This document shows positions 11,099 through 23,200 of a stretch of 64,000 nucleotides of DNA, one piece after another (the first letter of the stretch is position 1; each line of letters opens with the position of its first letter). Both the position numbers and the translations under genes were made by a program. The notes beneath the pieces were generated by a model that saw only the letters and a list, made by a program, of their open reading frames with translations, was not told the DNA's origin and did no database searches. The DNA is from Chamaecyparis obtusa (Eukaryota > Streptophyta > Pinopsida > Cupressales > Cupressaceae), in the NCBI GenBank assembly GCA_027943335.1, contig BSBK01000522.1, forward strand, positions 247,001 through 311,000, given 5' to 3'.

Positions 11099-12844
11099 TT
11101 ATCTGTTCCTCAAAGGAGTAACAGGGGGCCTATTAGGCATCAAACTGTCCTTATTAGGGGATGTATAATTGGGCTTGTGAGGCTTCTTTGTAATGCATCG
11201 GGATGAGTGCTGTGGTGGGTAAGACTGGCAATTGAGGAGGCCACCATAACTATGGGAACTCTTTATCTTCTTTCTGTAGGGATTCTCTGGCTTCACAAGA
11301 TCAGTCAAACATTTCACATCTGATAAATCTGTAAACGACTGAGATTTGCCAGCGAAAAACTTGGACAGCCCCCTCCTGTGAAAAACAAATCAATATTCCA
11401 ACAGATTTAGATCCCAGAAACAAATCTTCTCTCTTAATAATGTACATATAGATAATCCCAACTGATGATACTGAAGCTCACCAAAGGCAACACCTCAACA
11501 ACAGACTCGCCAATCGGCCAACAATCCAACAGGAATTTGCAGCTGACAGGAAAAACCAAAGAACAAATTTATCTAAATCAAACAAAACGGTCCCAAGTTA
11601 CCAATAGCAGCTTTAAAGTCAAGACCCAGTAGCCCATAGTGGGTTGCATACAAAACCCAAATCCAAACCATAGTTCACCCAAAAACCCAAGAAAACTGCA
11701 AATTACAAAGACCCACAAGAAACCTGCAGATTATAAAGAAACCCAAAAGCAGAGAGTAGATTAAACAAATCTGAACAACAATTGCAGATTAGTTGGCATG
11801 ATACTTCCACAATCTAGGAAGAATAGTATGATTGATTTTAGTTTTGAATCGTGTATATTTTTCAATCATATTCAGTCATCAGTGATCTATGATGGAGAAG
11901 AGGAGAGATATAATTGGATTGTAAAATTAACTTTAAAATGAAGAAGAGGGTCCTAGATCATTGCATTGTAAAATTAACCTTAATACAGGGTAAGAACATA
12001 AATTAGATGAAGAAAAACAAATATCAGTTAAAAAATATTAACAATTAAAACCAAAAGCAGCAATTGAATTGCAGATTAATCAAAACCCAACAAAAATTGC
12101 AGTTAAGGAAAAAAGGAATGATAGAAAGTTGAAATAATAAACTACACAGAACCAAATTAACAAGACGGGCAAACTTGAAACAGGAAGCCTAGTGAATAGT
12201 TACAGATAAAACAAGAAAATAGTACCAGCCCAAAACCCCAAAATAAACAGAACAGATCAGCCTAGTGAAGAATTGTATGATTACTTTTAGTTTTGATTGT
12301 GATATATTTTTCAATCATATTCAGCGATCAGCGATCTCATGAAAAGCAGCAGACTCTAGATAACATTGTAAAATTGACCTTAAAAATGAGGCAAGGAAAG
12401 AAATTAGTTGAGGGAAAAAGATATCAATTGAAAAAATACACAATTAGAACCAAAAGCAATGCAATTGCAGATTTATCAAAAACCCAATGATAGAAAGCTG
12501 ACACCAAATCATCAAGACAGGACAAAAAATTGAAGCTAAAACAAGAAGCCTAGTGAATGATTACAGATTTAACACGAAACTAGTACCAGAACAAAACCCC
12601 AAAATAAACAGTACACCATCCTGATTTGTTTACATTTGCAAGCAGTTGGAACTTACTTGAATGGAAGGTGGGCTCTGAGAGAATCCATTTCATAGAGAGG
12701 TCCATCAGAAGAGGTGGACGAAAAGGAATCCTCAATGTCATCAGAGGCGCCTGAAGAAAAGGAAATCAAAGAGGAGTCTGAATCAGAGGATTCATCCGTG
12801 GTCCCATGGCTGTTTGGTGGCTTCATTGGGGACGAAGCATCCAT
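11099..12844 (-). CDS. OXS3: OXIDATIVE STRESS 3 (OXS3)-like protein, two exons
   Basis: Exon 1 is 12844-12657 and exon 2 is 11375-11099 (stop TAA), giving 154 codons. The ATG at 12844 is the first after an in-frame upstream stop. The donor is CAA|GTAAGT and the acceptor TTTTCACAG|GAGG, with a codon split 2+1. Exon 1 encodes a Ser/Asp/Glu-rich N-terminus (DESSDSDSSLISFSSGASDD) ending in PLYEMDSLRAHLPFK. Exon 2 continues with RGLSKFFAGKSQSFTDLSDV, then VKPENPYRKKIKSSHSYGG and a basic tail with NRPPVTPL. The LPxKRGLSxFxxGKSQSFT block, the SYGG motif and the NRPP tail are hallmarks of plant OXS3 proteins. In Arabidopsis these are nuclear, chromatin-associated and support tolerance to cadmium and oxidative stress. 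Length is slightly under the Arabidopsis protein. No stop or shift is seen, so it is probably functional. The function here is by homology only. Confidence 0.9.
11376..12656 (-). other. Intron of the OXS3-like gene
   Basis: A 1,281-base intron with GTAAGT donor at 12656 and TTTTCACAG acceptor ending at 11376. Splicing joins LPF-K (AA|G) to RGLSK in frame, exactly across the conserved OXS3 block, which supports the boundaries. Most of its 5' half is a tandem duplication (separate entry). Confidence 0.88.
11818..12625. repeat. Diverged tandem duplication inside the OXS3 intron
   Basis: Copy 1 (about 11818-12267) and copy 2 (about 12268-12625) share in order GAAGAAT.GTATGATT, TTTTTCAATCATATTCAG, CATTGTAAAATT.ACCTTAA, ACCAAAAGCA, GAATGATAGAAAG-like, AAGCCTAGTGAAT and AACCCCAAAATAAACAG. 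Unit length is about 450 and 360 bases with many indels, so the event is old. Confidence 0.7.
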
Positions 12845-14132
12845 TCTCTGTGATACACCTCCACGCACAGGTCGATTTGGCCTTGCAATCCACCATACGT
12901 TTCAGGATTGTAAAACCCACGATCTCACCCCTGTCCCCAAACCCTTGATCACCAATACAAACTCGTAAATACTGTTTGCTTCATTTCAATTGAGTTGCGT
13001 GTCTCTGAAATGGCAACACATCTGACTTACCGTGCAAGGAAAGACCTCAAATTGGTTTTCTAAAGTTCGTTGATAAACATCTGTTCAATGAGGAGGACCT
13101 GTAAAGAGAGCTCGCAAAAACTTGGTGGGTAATGTAAAGAAAAATGGTTAGTTAAATAGTATGATGGGAAACAGGGAGTGGAAGGTACCATGAAGGGATT
13201 ATGGGGTCCAATGGCTGATGTCACAGGATAAACTTAAGGGGATAAGTGTAAGTGGGTCGAATTTTTTAAAGCTACAGCTTAGATTCGCTATTATCTTCTT
13301 TCATGCGACATGGCCCCCACTTTGCCCTCTGGTTCAGTCAAGATCGCATACAATTTTAAAATAAAGGAGAAGATAAGTCTGCTGCCTCCATCCTCATCTT
13401 CTTCCGCCCCCACTTTCCCACTTTGCAAACCATGTCCGCACGTTAGTCAGATTGAGTCTCTCGGGGAACTCCTGCTTCATCCTTATCCTCTTCTTCTGGC
13501 TGGTCTATTTCATTCTCTAGGATCTTCTGGGTCCTTCTAGCTGAGCATATTTGGATTGAAGAATTTTAGTTGAGCTAGTTTTCATTTACATGCTAGTTTC
13601 AACTTTCAATTATATTAATTTAGGTTGTATTTAGTATCTTTTTATAAATTGATTTCTCATGTTTTATTATCTATTATTAAAGTTATTTTCTTTTTATCAT
13701 GTCTTATAAGGGTTAAGATATGCAAGCTTCATTTGTAGCACATTTAAATGTTTTGGAAAGGAGTACGAGGTAGTTTGATATTACTATATAAAAGTTATTT
13801 GTAGATCCAAAGACGATCACCTAATATCGTGGACTATAAAAGCACCTCTCTTTCTTTTGTGTTTTCTTATGAAATTATTTTTGTCAATCATATCTTTAAT
13901 CATTTGACTATTATATCTTGTATGATAAACTCTTTCTTTAAGTTGCTATTATTGTAATCTACTTCTAAAAGGTACATGTGATAGATTGTGGGCTATCACA
14001 ACTAAACTCTCACCATAGGCAATCAAGTGTTGAGATCTTTTCTAAAATCTTGGCATTCATCTGTTGCTATTCTTATCTCTAACACAATATATTTTGTCAA
14101 TTTTGTCAAAGATTAATGTATTAGGTGCTAGA
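12845..14132. other. Upstream flank of the OXS3-like gene; no other gene seen
   Basis: This should contain the 5' UTR and promoter of the minus-strand OXS3-like gene. A minus-strand TATTTAA near 13152-13160, about 310 bases above the ATG, is a weak TATA candidate. The plus-strand open frame at 13310-13540 has low complexity and no recognisable domain. Beyond 13560 the sequence is AT-rich with nothing recognised. Confidence 0.4.
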
Positions 14133-14634
14133 TGTTGGTATGTGGTGACTAATCATGTTGTTGGGCTTAAATTTTGGTGACTTTGTTACTCATGTTTTCT
14201 CCCTGAATCAGTTAACAAGGGATTGCAAGGGGGCAAAGTCCCTCAATGGGGGGCTGGGGATAGAGCCCACGATAGGGGTCGGGGACAATGCTCCCAGCGA
14301 GGTTGTTGGGGACAATGCCCTCAAAGCAAAAATTGTCTATTATTTCATAAAAGAGTTGGCTATTATTTTGGCATTTAAACCAACCTTTGTAAGTGCCTTC
14401 AAGGCCTATAAATAAGTGGTTGTGTAATATGAAATACATCATATTGTAATTTTCTCTTCGTTAGATAATCGAAAATAAGTGGACGATTGTTTCTCTGGTG
14501 GATGTACCCCACATTAAGTGAACTACATTGAATCTTTGTGTTATCATATTTTGTTTTTTTGTCTCTCTTATTCTATATTTTATTTTAATATTGTATATCT
14601 CTTCGGTCTTTCTTAAAACCCTAATACTAGATAC
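14133..14634 (+). repeat. Probable solo LTR of a Copia-type element
   Basis: Starts TGTTGGTATG. It contains a G-rich U3-like segment with short repeats (GGGGGCAAAGTCCC, then GGGGACAATGC twice, 14225-14325), then GTGGATGTACCCCACATTAAG and GAATCTTTGTGTTATC. The last two resemble the R/U5 of the Copia LTR at 7452-7873 (GTGGACATAGCC...CACGTTAAATTTTTGTG). No primer site or coding region follows, and no target duplication was found, so the right edge is uncertain. Confidence 0.5.
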
Positions 14635-16019
14635 ATGAAAAATAATGGAGCCTTATAATTGGTTCAAACATGATATATGGTGCACTAGTGATTGGGTACT
14701 TAATACCTTTTGAAGGGAGCCACATGTTCTCTCATTCAAAGTGGGTAACTTAAAGATTATGGGCTATTAAGTGGAAAGCTTGATTTTATTGCTTGCTAAT
14801 TACCAATTATAGATCTTGTTCCTTGTGCAGTGATGATCATTGATTTTCTTGGAGCTTAATGTATAACAACCAAAGGTGATCAAGTTTGTATTAAGTACAT
14901 TATGCACATATCTTTTTCCATTTAACAAGACAAAAAGATAAAGAATTTAAAGTGAGCAAATCATATTTCTCCATATGGATCCCTATTGTAGTTGACAACA
15001 TAGTAAATAGTGGGACTAATATTAAAATTTATATCCTTCTGGGGACAACATGGCAACTTCTCATTCAAAGTGATTAATTTAAAGGCCATGGGTAATCAAT
15101 ATGTTCAACCATTTGTGACTATATATTGCCACTAGCCATTAATATTCATCATCTTTTCAAATCATGCTTCTCAATCATTGATCTATGCTAGTCTGACAAT
15201 TTAACAATGATGGATAAGTGCACATGAATGGGGTCAAAAGTGACTATTTTTTCTTCTAGTCAACAAAAAACTAAACTTGAATGAGCAATTAATGATGCCT
15301 AAGATCAAGATGTGAATAGAATAAGATTACTAGTTCTCAAAATCAAAATTAAAAGTTCTCAAATTATAGAGATTAGGAGGGTCAATATTTGAGAAACAAA
15401 AAGTTGTTGTATATCTGCCACAAAATTGTTAACATGTTATCAAGTGTGTTTCCTCCCATTTTTGTGAGTCAATTTTTTAAATTCCTTTAGTATAAAGTTA
15501 GCTAAGATCATTTCGTAGTAAAGATACTTTTACATCAAATTTGTAATGAATATATTTACTTTACTTATTTTCAAAGTTGACACATCTCAAAAAATAAAAC
15601 ATAAAAACTAAGTATGCTTCTTGTTGACAAAAAAACCTTGACTAGGGTCAAGATTTAATATTTTGTTATATGTAGTAAGCCTTAACCTGACTCAATAAAA
15701 AGGAAGAACTTAGGTATGCAATAAATATAAACCAAGTTATAATAAGTTATATACATTCATATATATACACCCATAAGATCATAAATCAATTTAATTTAAT
15801 GGCTTATATATGTATTATAATTAATTTAGCAGCCTTTACTATCATTTATGAACTTTCTTATTCTCACATAAATCTAATTCATATGATTCCACACTCTTAT
15901 CTCTCCCTTTTCCTACTTTGTATAGCCTCTTAATACTTTTTCATAATTCATTTCCATCACATCTTTTCATTATAAACATTAATTATCTTTCTTCACATGA
16001 ATTTACACCTCCTATAATA
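14635..16019. other. AT-rich stretch, nothing recognised
   Basis: No domain, RNA gene or element terminus is visible. Two related short blocks, CATGTTCTCTCATTCAAAGTG (14728) and CTTCTCATTCAAAGTGATTAA (15057), about 330 bases apart suggest an old local duplication. Confidence 0.35.
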
Positions 16020-16110
16020 TTTTATGGTTTATAGGTTATTTAGACATATTAGAGGTGTTATAAGGCTATTTAAGTGGTATATAATGGATATATAGGTCTA
16101 GAAATGACTC
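16020..16110 (-). repeat. Fragment related to the inside of the 31.4-kb Mutator-like element
   Basis: The block AAGGCTATTTAAGTGGTATA with the following ATGGATATATAGGTCTAGAAATGAC matches, in reverse complement, the segment at about 31628-31685 (GGTCATTTTTAGACCATATA and beyond). The match is by eye, with several mismatches. No termini of the element are seen here. Confidence 0.5.
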
Positions 16111-17813
16111 GTATTACATACATGATAGATCACAATCTTCCATATCTTGCCATCATCCTCCCTAAGCCTAAAACATTGTATTGTCCTCAAGACAATATGG
16201 TGATACCACTTTTATCCTTCATAATTTCCTTCTTTTCCCATGGTTTATCTATGTGAGTGAAAATTTGTGCTAGGCCTACACATTTCCATTACAGTCTTTA
16301 CTCTTTTTCTTTACTTATGGGGTTGTATTCTATGACACCCATTTATTTTGTACTTATCATACTTCCAAATTTAGGGTATTATTTGTTAATATTTTTCAGA
16401 TTTATCTAGGAATGTTCAATCTATCTAAGATCTTTTAATGCTAAGCACAGGATAAAAGAAATGATTAAGAGCAAGGAGAGATAGTACCCGGATTGTGGTT
16501 CTGATATAACCCTCAGGTATGGTCCAAATAGTTCATCCTATCTAGGTCTTCCCAGATGTCTTCAATTTGGTCTAATATCATATCAATTACAATATAATTC
16601 TACCTTGAATTCTACTCCAAAATTCGCTCCTAGGTCTGCTACAAATAGAGTTGTAATTGGGACTGAGATTCATTGTCCCTTAGTGGTGAACTTGCTGCCT
16701 TGATAATGGTGTTCCTTGTTGCACTAGAGGAATTCACTGCTCCTGCTATCCTATATGAATTCAAAATTCGTTGCTCCTTCTACCCTAAATGAATTTGGTG
16801 CTGCTATAGATGAATTCGTTGTTGCCCTAGAGGAGTTAGTTGCTGCCCTGCTGCCTTAGATGATTCTTGGGAGGGAAGAATGCATGTTATGTTTTTGGTG
16901 ATTCTTCTCCCAACAATCATCCCTCTATATATATGTGCCAAAGGGAGAGTTACCCAAAGGGGTCCAACCTGAATGAGCATCCCAAGAAGGCTGAATTTGG
17001 GCGCAAACAAATAATGCAAAACAAAATCAATTTTCATATAAATAATAGATATTAAATATACAAGATATCTAATATCATTATTTATACATCGAAATATATG
17101 TGCTAACAATTTAATCTCTTGTTTGGTGCAAGTGATATTTTTCGTCAAGGCCATAATATCAACAATATCTTTATCATCACCTTAACTTTTTCAATACATA
17201 TAATTTTGTATGACCTTTTTCTTTTAGGTGTTATATCTCTAGTAATCAAAATCTTATCTTTTTCTTTCACTTCAACCTTTACGGTCTTGATTCCTTTTTA
17301 TCCCTTCTAGACCAATTATTTCTATGTAGAAATTTAATAAACATTGGGTAATATAACTATTATTCTTGTAACATGAATGTGGTAGATTCCCAATTATTTA
17401 ACCACTTGTGATGTCATCTTGAAGTTGTTTCTCTTGATCTTACTTTGTGTATATTCAATTGGGGATGTGACATGAGTTTTGATCTTTTATGTACTTCACG
17501 TGTCTTCTCATCTTGATAAGAAAGGTTAAACAATTTAACAAAATATTTTTTTAGCTTATCCCAGTCCTTTGTTTATGATTTATGTTCTTGATGTATGTGT
17601 CAAGAATGAGGTAGTGAATTTAAAGTCCAATAAAATAAGTGGATCCATAGTAATATATTTTTCACTTCTCATTCAGTCAAGAAATTCTCAAATAATTAAT
17701 ATTTTTCTTAATTGAAAGGTCCTTTACAAATAGGCATGTTTTGTGCACTAGCTAATTCTTCTTTACAAATCTACATTTAATTACAATTTATATATCTCTT
17801 CATGTGAGGATGT
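16111..17813. other. Intergenic sequence with a degenerate repeat at 16690-16870
   Basis: No gene is recognised. At about 16690-16870 a motif close to GAATTC-TTGCTGCCCTAGA recurs four or five times at irregular 30-45-base spacing (TAGAGGAATTCACTGCTCC, TAAATGAATTTGGTGCTGC, TAGATGAATTCGTTGTTGCC, TAGAGGAGTTAGTTGCTGCC). The remainder is AT-rich. Confidence 0.45.
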
Positions 17814-19340
17814 TGTTGGCATAACTAATGCGAACTATTGCAGTGATGATGAAGTGACTATTGGTGTTGCAACATGATAGATTTGATTGCATAAGGATCA
17901 GTTATTGAGTTGTCATTAATGTCAAGTATTGACCTTGTGTTGCTAGTATGTTGTTGATTATATGAATGGTGATCAGAGTGTTTTGGTGGGTTTCAGTTGT
18001 AGTGATTCATATGGGAAACTCAGGGATCTCTTAGAATGTTAAATAAATGACTGCTATTGTTGATATTGACCAGTGAGTAATTTATGATCAAAAGAAGGTT
18101 AACAATGAAATTGCTAGAACAAGTAGTGACATGCAATAAGTGATTTGAGTGGTCTCTCAAATTTGTGTTATGTCTTGTAATATGGTTATAGGATATGGTT
18201 GCTAATAGTGTTTGGATGTTATGATTGCAATTGCAACTATTTTGGATGACCAAAGTAGAAGATAGAAGACCGGAGAATAGAGTCAAATTTGTTAACATGT
18301 TGAAGTGTTAAAGTTCTTGAGAGACTGTGATTAAATCTTTGATCGGTGATCGATGAAAGTGTTACATTGATCGAGGTTAATTTAGTCATGATCTAATGAC
18401 ATGTATTAAATATCAGAGGTGATGATCTAGCATTACATTATTTGATGCTAACGTGTGGAGAAGATTCAAGAAGATGGAAGTGTGTAGTCAAAACATGTTT
18501 GACTCCTGGACACAAATTTCTATGTTAATCATTGTGATAGCCGATGAGGTATAGGAAAATTATTGTATACATTTAATATTGTTTTATGATGTGTTGGATC
18601 TAACAACAAAGAATGAAAGTTGAATTGTATGTCGTTTAGGGAAATCCTAAGGTGGTGGAAAAACTTAAGGGCTTGATGAAAAATATATAAAGGATGAAGA
18701 TGATGGTTTTGAGTGTTGATCGTGTGTGAAGCAAGTGTGGTGTAAATTACAAGTTGTGATCAAGCTAGGGAAGATATAAGTATGGTGAGAAGATATTTTT
18801 TGCTTTAGTGGATCTGATCAAGCAGATGTGGTGCTATTCTACAAATCATTGTTCATGTTGTTCCCAAATAGTTACAACACTCAAAATGCCCTTATAGGGT
18901 GGATCCTCACAAGTCCCTATTGTAAATCCTCTAACAAGGTGGCACATTAGCTTGTGTTTGAAGTCCTCTAACAAGGCTACTCTTGACAGGGTAAAGGTTT
19001 TAATAAACCTAAAGGTAAATCCCTTAATCGGGTAACACCTAATAGTGATTTTGTAAAAATCCTAACAAGGTTAAGCTCCTCACAATGTGTACTTTAGAAA
19101 GGTACATCATTTAGTGGGTACCAATCCCCATTCTAGTTTTTTATCAATTTTTGTTTCCACGAGATAAACATCTGTGTCAAGTGTTTCATTATTTTGTGGA
19201 TGTGTTTATGGTTAAGATTTTCATTTGATGTTGTTAAAAGATAAACTTATGAATGTTGTGGTAAAGTTTAAAAGGAAAAAAATAAGATAATTGATAGATT
19301 ATTGATTTACCCCTCCCCTCTCAATAATCAAATATTATCA
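17814..19340 (+). repeat. 5' LTR of element E
   Basis: About 1.53 kb, starting TGTTGGCATAAC and ending near ATTATCA before the primer site at 19349. The downstream third (18880-19130) holds an imperfect array of CTAACAAGG-type motifs. The end is placed by distance to the primer site. The short antisense open frame at 18020-18298 is mirrored in the 3' LTR and is not a gene. Confidence 0.75.
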
Positions 19341-19348
19341 TTAATAAT

Positions 19349-19360
19349 TGGTATCAGAGC
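19349..19360 (+). other. Primer-binding site of element E
   Basis: TGGTATCAGAGC, an exact match to the site complementary to initiator-Met tRNA used by most plant Copia elements, preceded by ATTAATAAT. Confidence 0.9.
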
Positions 19361-19411
19361 CATATTCCTTTGTTGTGGTGAAGCTTAACAGCTCGAGGTA
19401 GAGATTCGAAG

Positions 19412-20190
19412 ATGATGCAAAAGGAAGGACCTAAATTCACAAGACAAAACTACTCAATATGGTGCGGCCGGATGAAGCTATATATCAAAGGTATGGGTGA
19501 TCAGTATTGTGATCATGTGGTTATTAAATATGTTTTCCCTTCAAGAGTCATGAATGCATATCAGTTGAGGATCAAACAAGAACACATTGCTACTATGGAA
19601 GCAATTGCAAGTACCCTTTCAGATGATGAATTTATAGATGTCAAAGACTTGGATACTACTCATGAGATGTGGGAGAATTTGAGAACTATCTATAGTGGAG
19701 ATCCACATGTGCAAAAGGAAAAATTTGATAGCTTGAGAGGAAAATATGATGAAATGAGAATGGAAGACAATGAGAACATTGAGCAATATAGTCAAAGAAT
19801 TAAAGAAGTTGTTGTTGCTATTAGAGGTGATGGTGGTAATCTTTCTGAAGAAGATATGGTAAGAAAAGTATTAAGAACCATTTTACCTCAGTATGCTATT
19901 AGAGTTTTAGCTATTCAAGAGCTCAGATCTTTAGAAACTATTGTTGTTACCCTTGATGCTTTAATAGGAAAGTTGACTACATTTGAATTAAGTAATTATG
20001 ACAATAGTATGCCTAAAGTGGAAGCTTCTTTCAAGTCATCAATGACTATTGCATCGACTAAAAAAGGAAAGGAAATATATAACAACCCGATGTCCTGACA
20101 ATGACATGAAGGAGAAACCGAGGAGATTCAAGGAAAATAATAAGAAATCATGTTACCTTGTTGAGAAAGGTGTCACTAATGAAGAATAAA
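19412..20190 (+). pseudogene. Copia gag of element E, zinc knuckle lost
   Basis: An ATG at 19412 opens a 228-codon frame: N-terminal NYSIWCGRMKLYI, then LSDDEFIDVKDLDTTHEMWE and QYSQRIKEVV, then VRKVLRTILPQYAIRV, all typical of UBN2-type Copia gag. The frame stops at 20098. In the next frame RCPDNDMKEKPRRFKENNKK continues to 20188. Comparison with the related gag at 28686-29462, which keeps CFKCKEIGHIAARC, shows that the zinc knuckle has been deleted here, leaving only its last Cys. It would package RNA if intact. Confidence 0.85.
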
Positions 20191-20249
20191 ATGTTAGAGA
20201 TGAAGAGGAAATTGTATTTGTTGTAGTAAAGGAAGAACCCTCAAAAGAA

Positions 20250-23200
20250 AGTGAAAAAATATTAGTATGTAACTTGAATCACAACAATGATTGGATTATT
20301 AATAGTGGATGTACTCATCACTTGACTGATGACATGAACAAATTCATTAAGACAGAGGAATGTTATGGTGGTTCAGTAAGATTTGTTAATGATGTTCCAT
20401 GTATGGTGAAAGGTAAAGGATCCATTGCTTTAAATGATAAGACAAATTGTGATGGTGTTTACTGGGTTGATGGTTTAAGATACAACTTGTTAAGTGTTTC
20501 TTAGTTAAACAATAAAGGATATAGATTGGAATTCAATGAAGGTATGTGCAGGATCATTGGGAAATCAGGAGATTTAATTGCTATCAGTGAACAAACAAGA
20601 GGTAACTTGTTCCATCTAAATTCTACTATTAAGAGTTGTCTGATTGCTAAGATAGAAGATTGTTGTTTATGGAACAAAAGGTTTTTTTATGTTAATTTTG
20701 ATAACTTGGTTAAATTTAGTAAGATTAAGATAGTAAGAGGTTTTCCTAACCTAGTGAAGCCAGACAATATAATGTGCAAAGAATGTCAGCTTGGGAATTT
20801 AACTAGTTCAAGTTTTATCAGCAAAAATTACTCTTCTGAAACTATCTTAGATTTGGTTCATACCAATTTGTGTGGTCCAATGAGAACACAAAGTTATTAT
20901 GGTGATAGGTGTTTTATGTTCCTTGTTGATGACTATTCCAAAATTATGTGGGTTATTTTTCTTAAGGACAAATCAAAATCTTTTCATATGTTCAAGATCT
21001 ACAAAGAAAGAAGTGAAAAGGAGACTAGTAAGACCCTAAAATATCTTAGATCGGATAGAGGAGATAAGTTTACTCCACTTGAGTTCATTTCATATTGTGA
21101 AGAACAAGGAATCATAAGGAATATGCTAGCTCCTAGGACACCTTGGCAGAATGGAATTGCTAAAAGAAGAAACATATCTATCATTGATTGTGCTAGGACA
21201 TTGATGATTCAAAAAGGTGTTGCACGAACATTTTGGAGAGAAGCGATAAGTATTGTTGTTTACACATTAAATAGAGTTCAATTGAAGAAAGGCACAAACA
21301 AAACTCCTTATAAGTTTTGGCATGGGCAATCTTCTAATGTGAGTTACTTTAAAAAAATTTGAATTAGATGTTACATAAAAAGAGATGGAAACTCAAGAAA
21401 GTTTGATCCAAGAAGTGATGAGGGAATATTATTAGGATATTCCACAAAGAGAAAATATTATAAGTGCTTAAAAATGAGAACAAATAAGATAGTGGAAAGT
21501 GCTAATGTGAGAATAGATGAATTCTTTAATAAGAATGAGGAATCCAACAAGAAAGAACCAAATGATTATCATGTGTTTGTATATGTACAACCGGTGGAAC
21601 AAGAAACTATAGATGAACCAATGGAAAGATAGGTTAGTGAACAAGAACTAGTACAAGTAGTTGAAGGTACTCCAATATCAAAACTGGTATTGCCAAGGTA
21701 TATTAAACTGAATCATTCACCTGATCAAATTATTGGTGATAGAAATGTTGGTGTTTTGACAAGAAGAAAAGCAAGAGAAAGTACATGTTTATTATCTAAA
21801 CTTGAGCCTAAAACTGTAAAAGATGCATTAAAAGTTAATGATTTGTTGAAGTCTATGGAAGAATAATTAGAATAGATTGAGAAGAACAAGACCTGGACAT
21901 TAGTACCTAGACCAATGGACAAAAATGTAATCGTTACTAAGTGGATTTTCAAGAATAAGATGAATGAGAAAGGGAAATTAATAAGGAAGAAAGAAATATT
22001 GGTGTGTAAAGGATATGCACAGGAAGAAGGACTTGACTATGGTGAAACATTTGCACCTTTGGCTAGACTTGAAGGTGTGAGGATATTACTTTCTTATGCT
22101 TATTACAAAGGATTCAAAGTATATCAAACGTATGTAAAATTAACTTTTCTCAATGGTGTATTGGAAGAAGTCTACATTGAACAACCGAAAGGATTTTCTA
22201 ATGAAGAAGGTAAGAAAGAACATGGTATGTAAATTACAAAAAAGATTTATATGGATTGAAGCAAGCACCTAGAGCATGGTATGAGAGATTGCACTCTTAT
22301 CTTGTTCAAATTGGTTTTAAAAGGACAAGTGACAATACTAGTAATGTATATTTGAAGATTGAAAAAGATGATAGGTTACTGATTGTAGAAATTTTTGTTG
22401 ATGATATCATATTTGGAGGAAATGAAGAAATGAGTAGATCATTTACTGATGAGATGAGAAAATAATTTGAGATGTATATGATAGGTGAGATCAAATTCTT
22501 TATTGGATTATAGGTTCAACAATTGAAAAAAGGTATAAACATTAGTCTATACAAGTATATATTGAAAACATTTGGGTTGGAAGACTCAAAACCAGTTGGT
22601 ACCCCTATGGTAATCGATTGCAAATTGTCAAAAAAAGATAATACTAAAGAAGTGTATGAAATTAGTTATTGATCCATGATTGGTAAGATACAATATGTGG
22701 TGCACAGTACACCAGACATTACACAGACAATTGGATTAGTGGAAATATTTTTTTCTAATCCGAAGGAATCACATCTAATTATTGTGAAGAGAATATTCGG
22801 ATATCTTAAGGGAGCTGAAGATTATGGTCTTTTATATGGACATAAAGTTGATTTTTCATTAAGTGGCTTTAGTGATGAAGATTGGGAAGGAAATGTTGAT
22901 GATAGAAAGATAACTAGTGGTGGTGCATTCTTTCTTAGAGATAGGCTTGTATCCTAGACAAGCAAAAAAAAGAATTGTATATCACAATCAATAGCCGAAG
23001 CTGAATATGTTTATGTTGTAATTAACTGTACATAGGTTGTGTGGATTAAGTAGAATTTGGAATGAATTCAAGAAAAGGTAACTGAACCGGTGATTATCTA
23101 TTATGGAAATACAAGTTCCATTAATATTTACAAGAACCTGGTGATGCACTCTAAGACTAAGCATATAGCTATAAAATATCACTTTCTTAGAGAACATGTG

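Noticed and set aside
13310..13540. Plus-strand frame near the OXS3 promoter
   Set aside because: Short, low complexity (Ser and Leu runs), no recognised motif, and no splice partner found.
16494..16514. GTGGTTCTGATATAAC, similar to an inverted Copia primer site
   Set aside because: Several mismatches, and no LTR end or gag follows on the minus strand.
16804..17154. 116-codon minus-strand frame
   Set aside because: No motif, and it runs through the degenerate GAATTC-type repeat.
18020..18298. Antisense open frame repeated at 23905-24171, apparently a conserved small protein
   Set aside because: Both copies lie in the LTRs of element E; their similarity is explained by LTR duplication, and no domain is seen.
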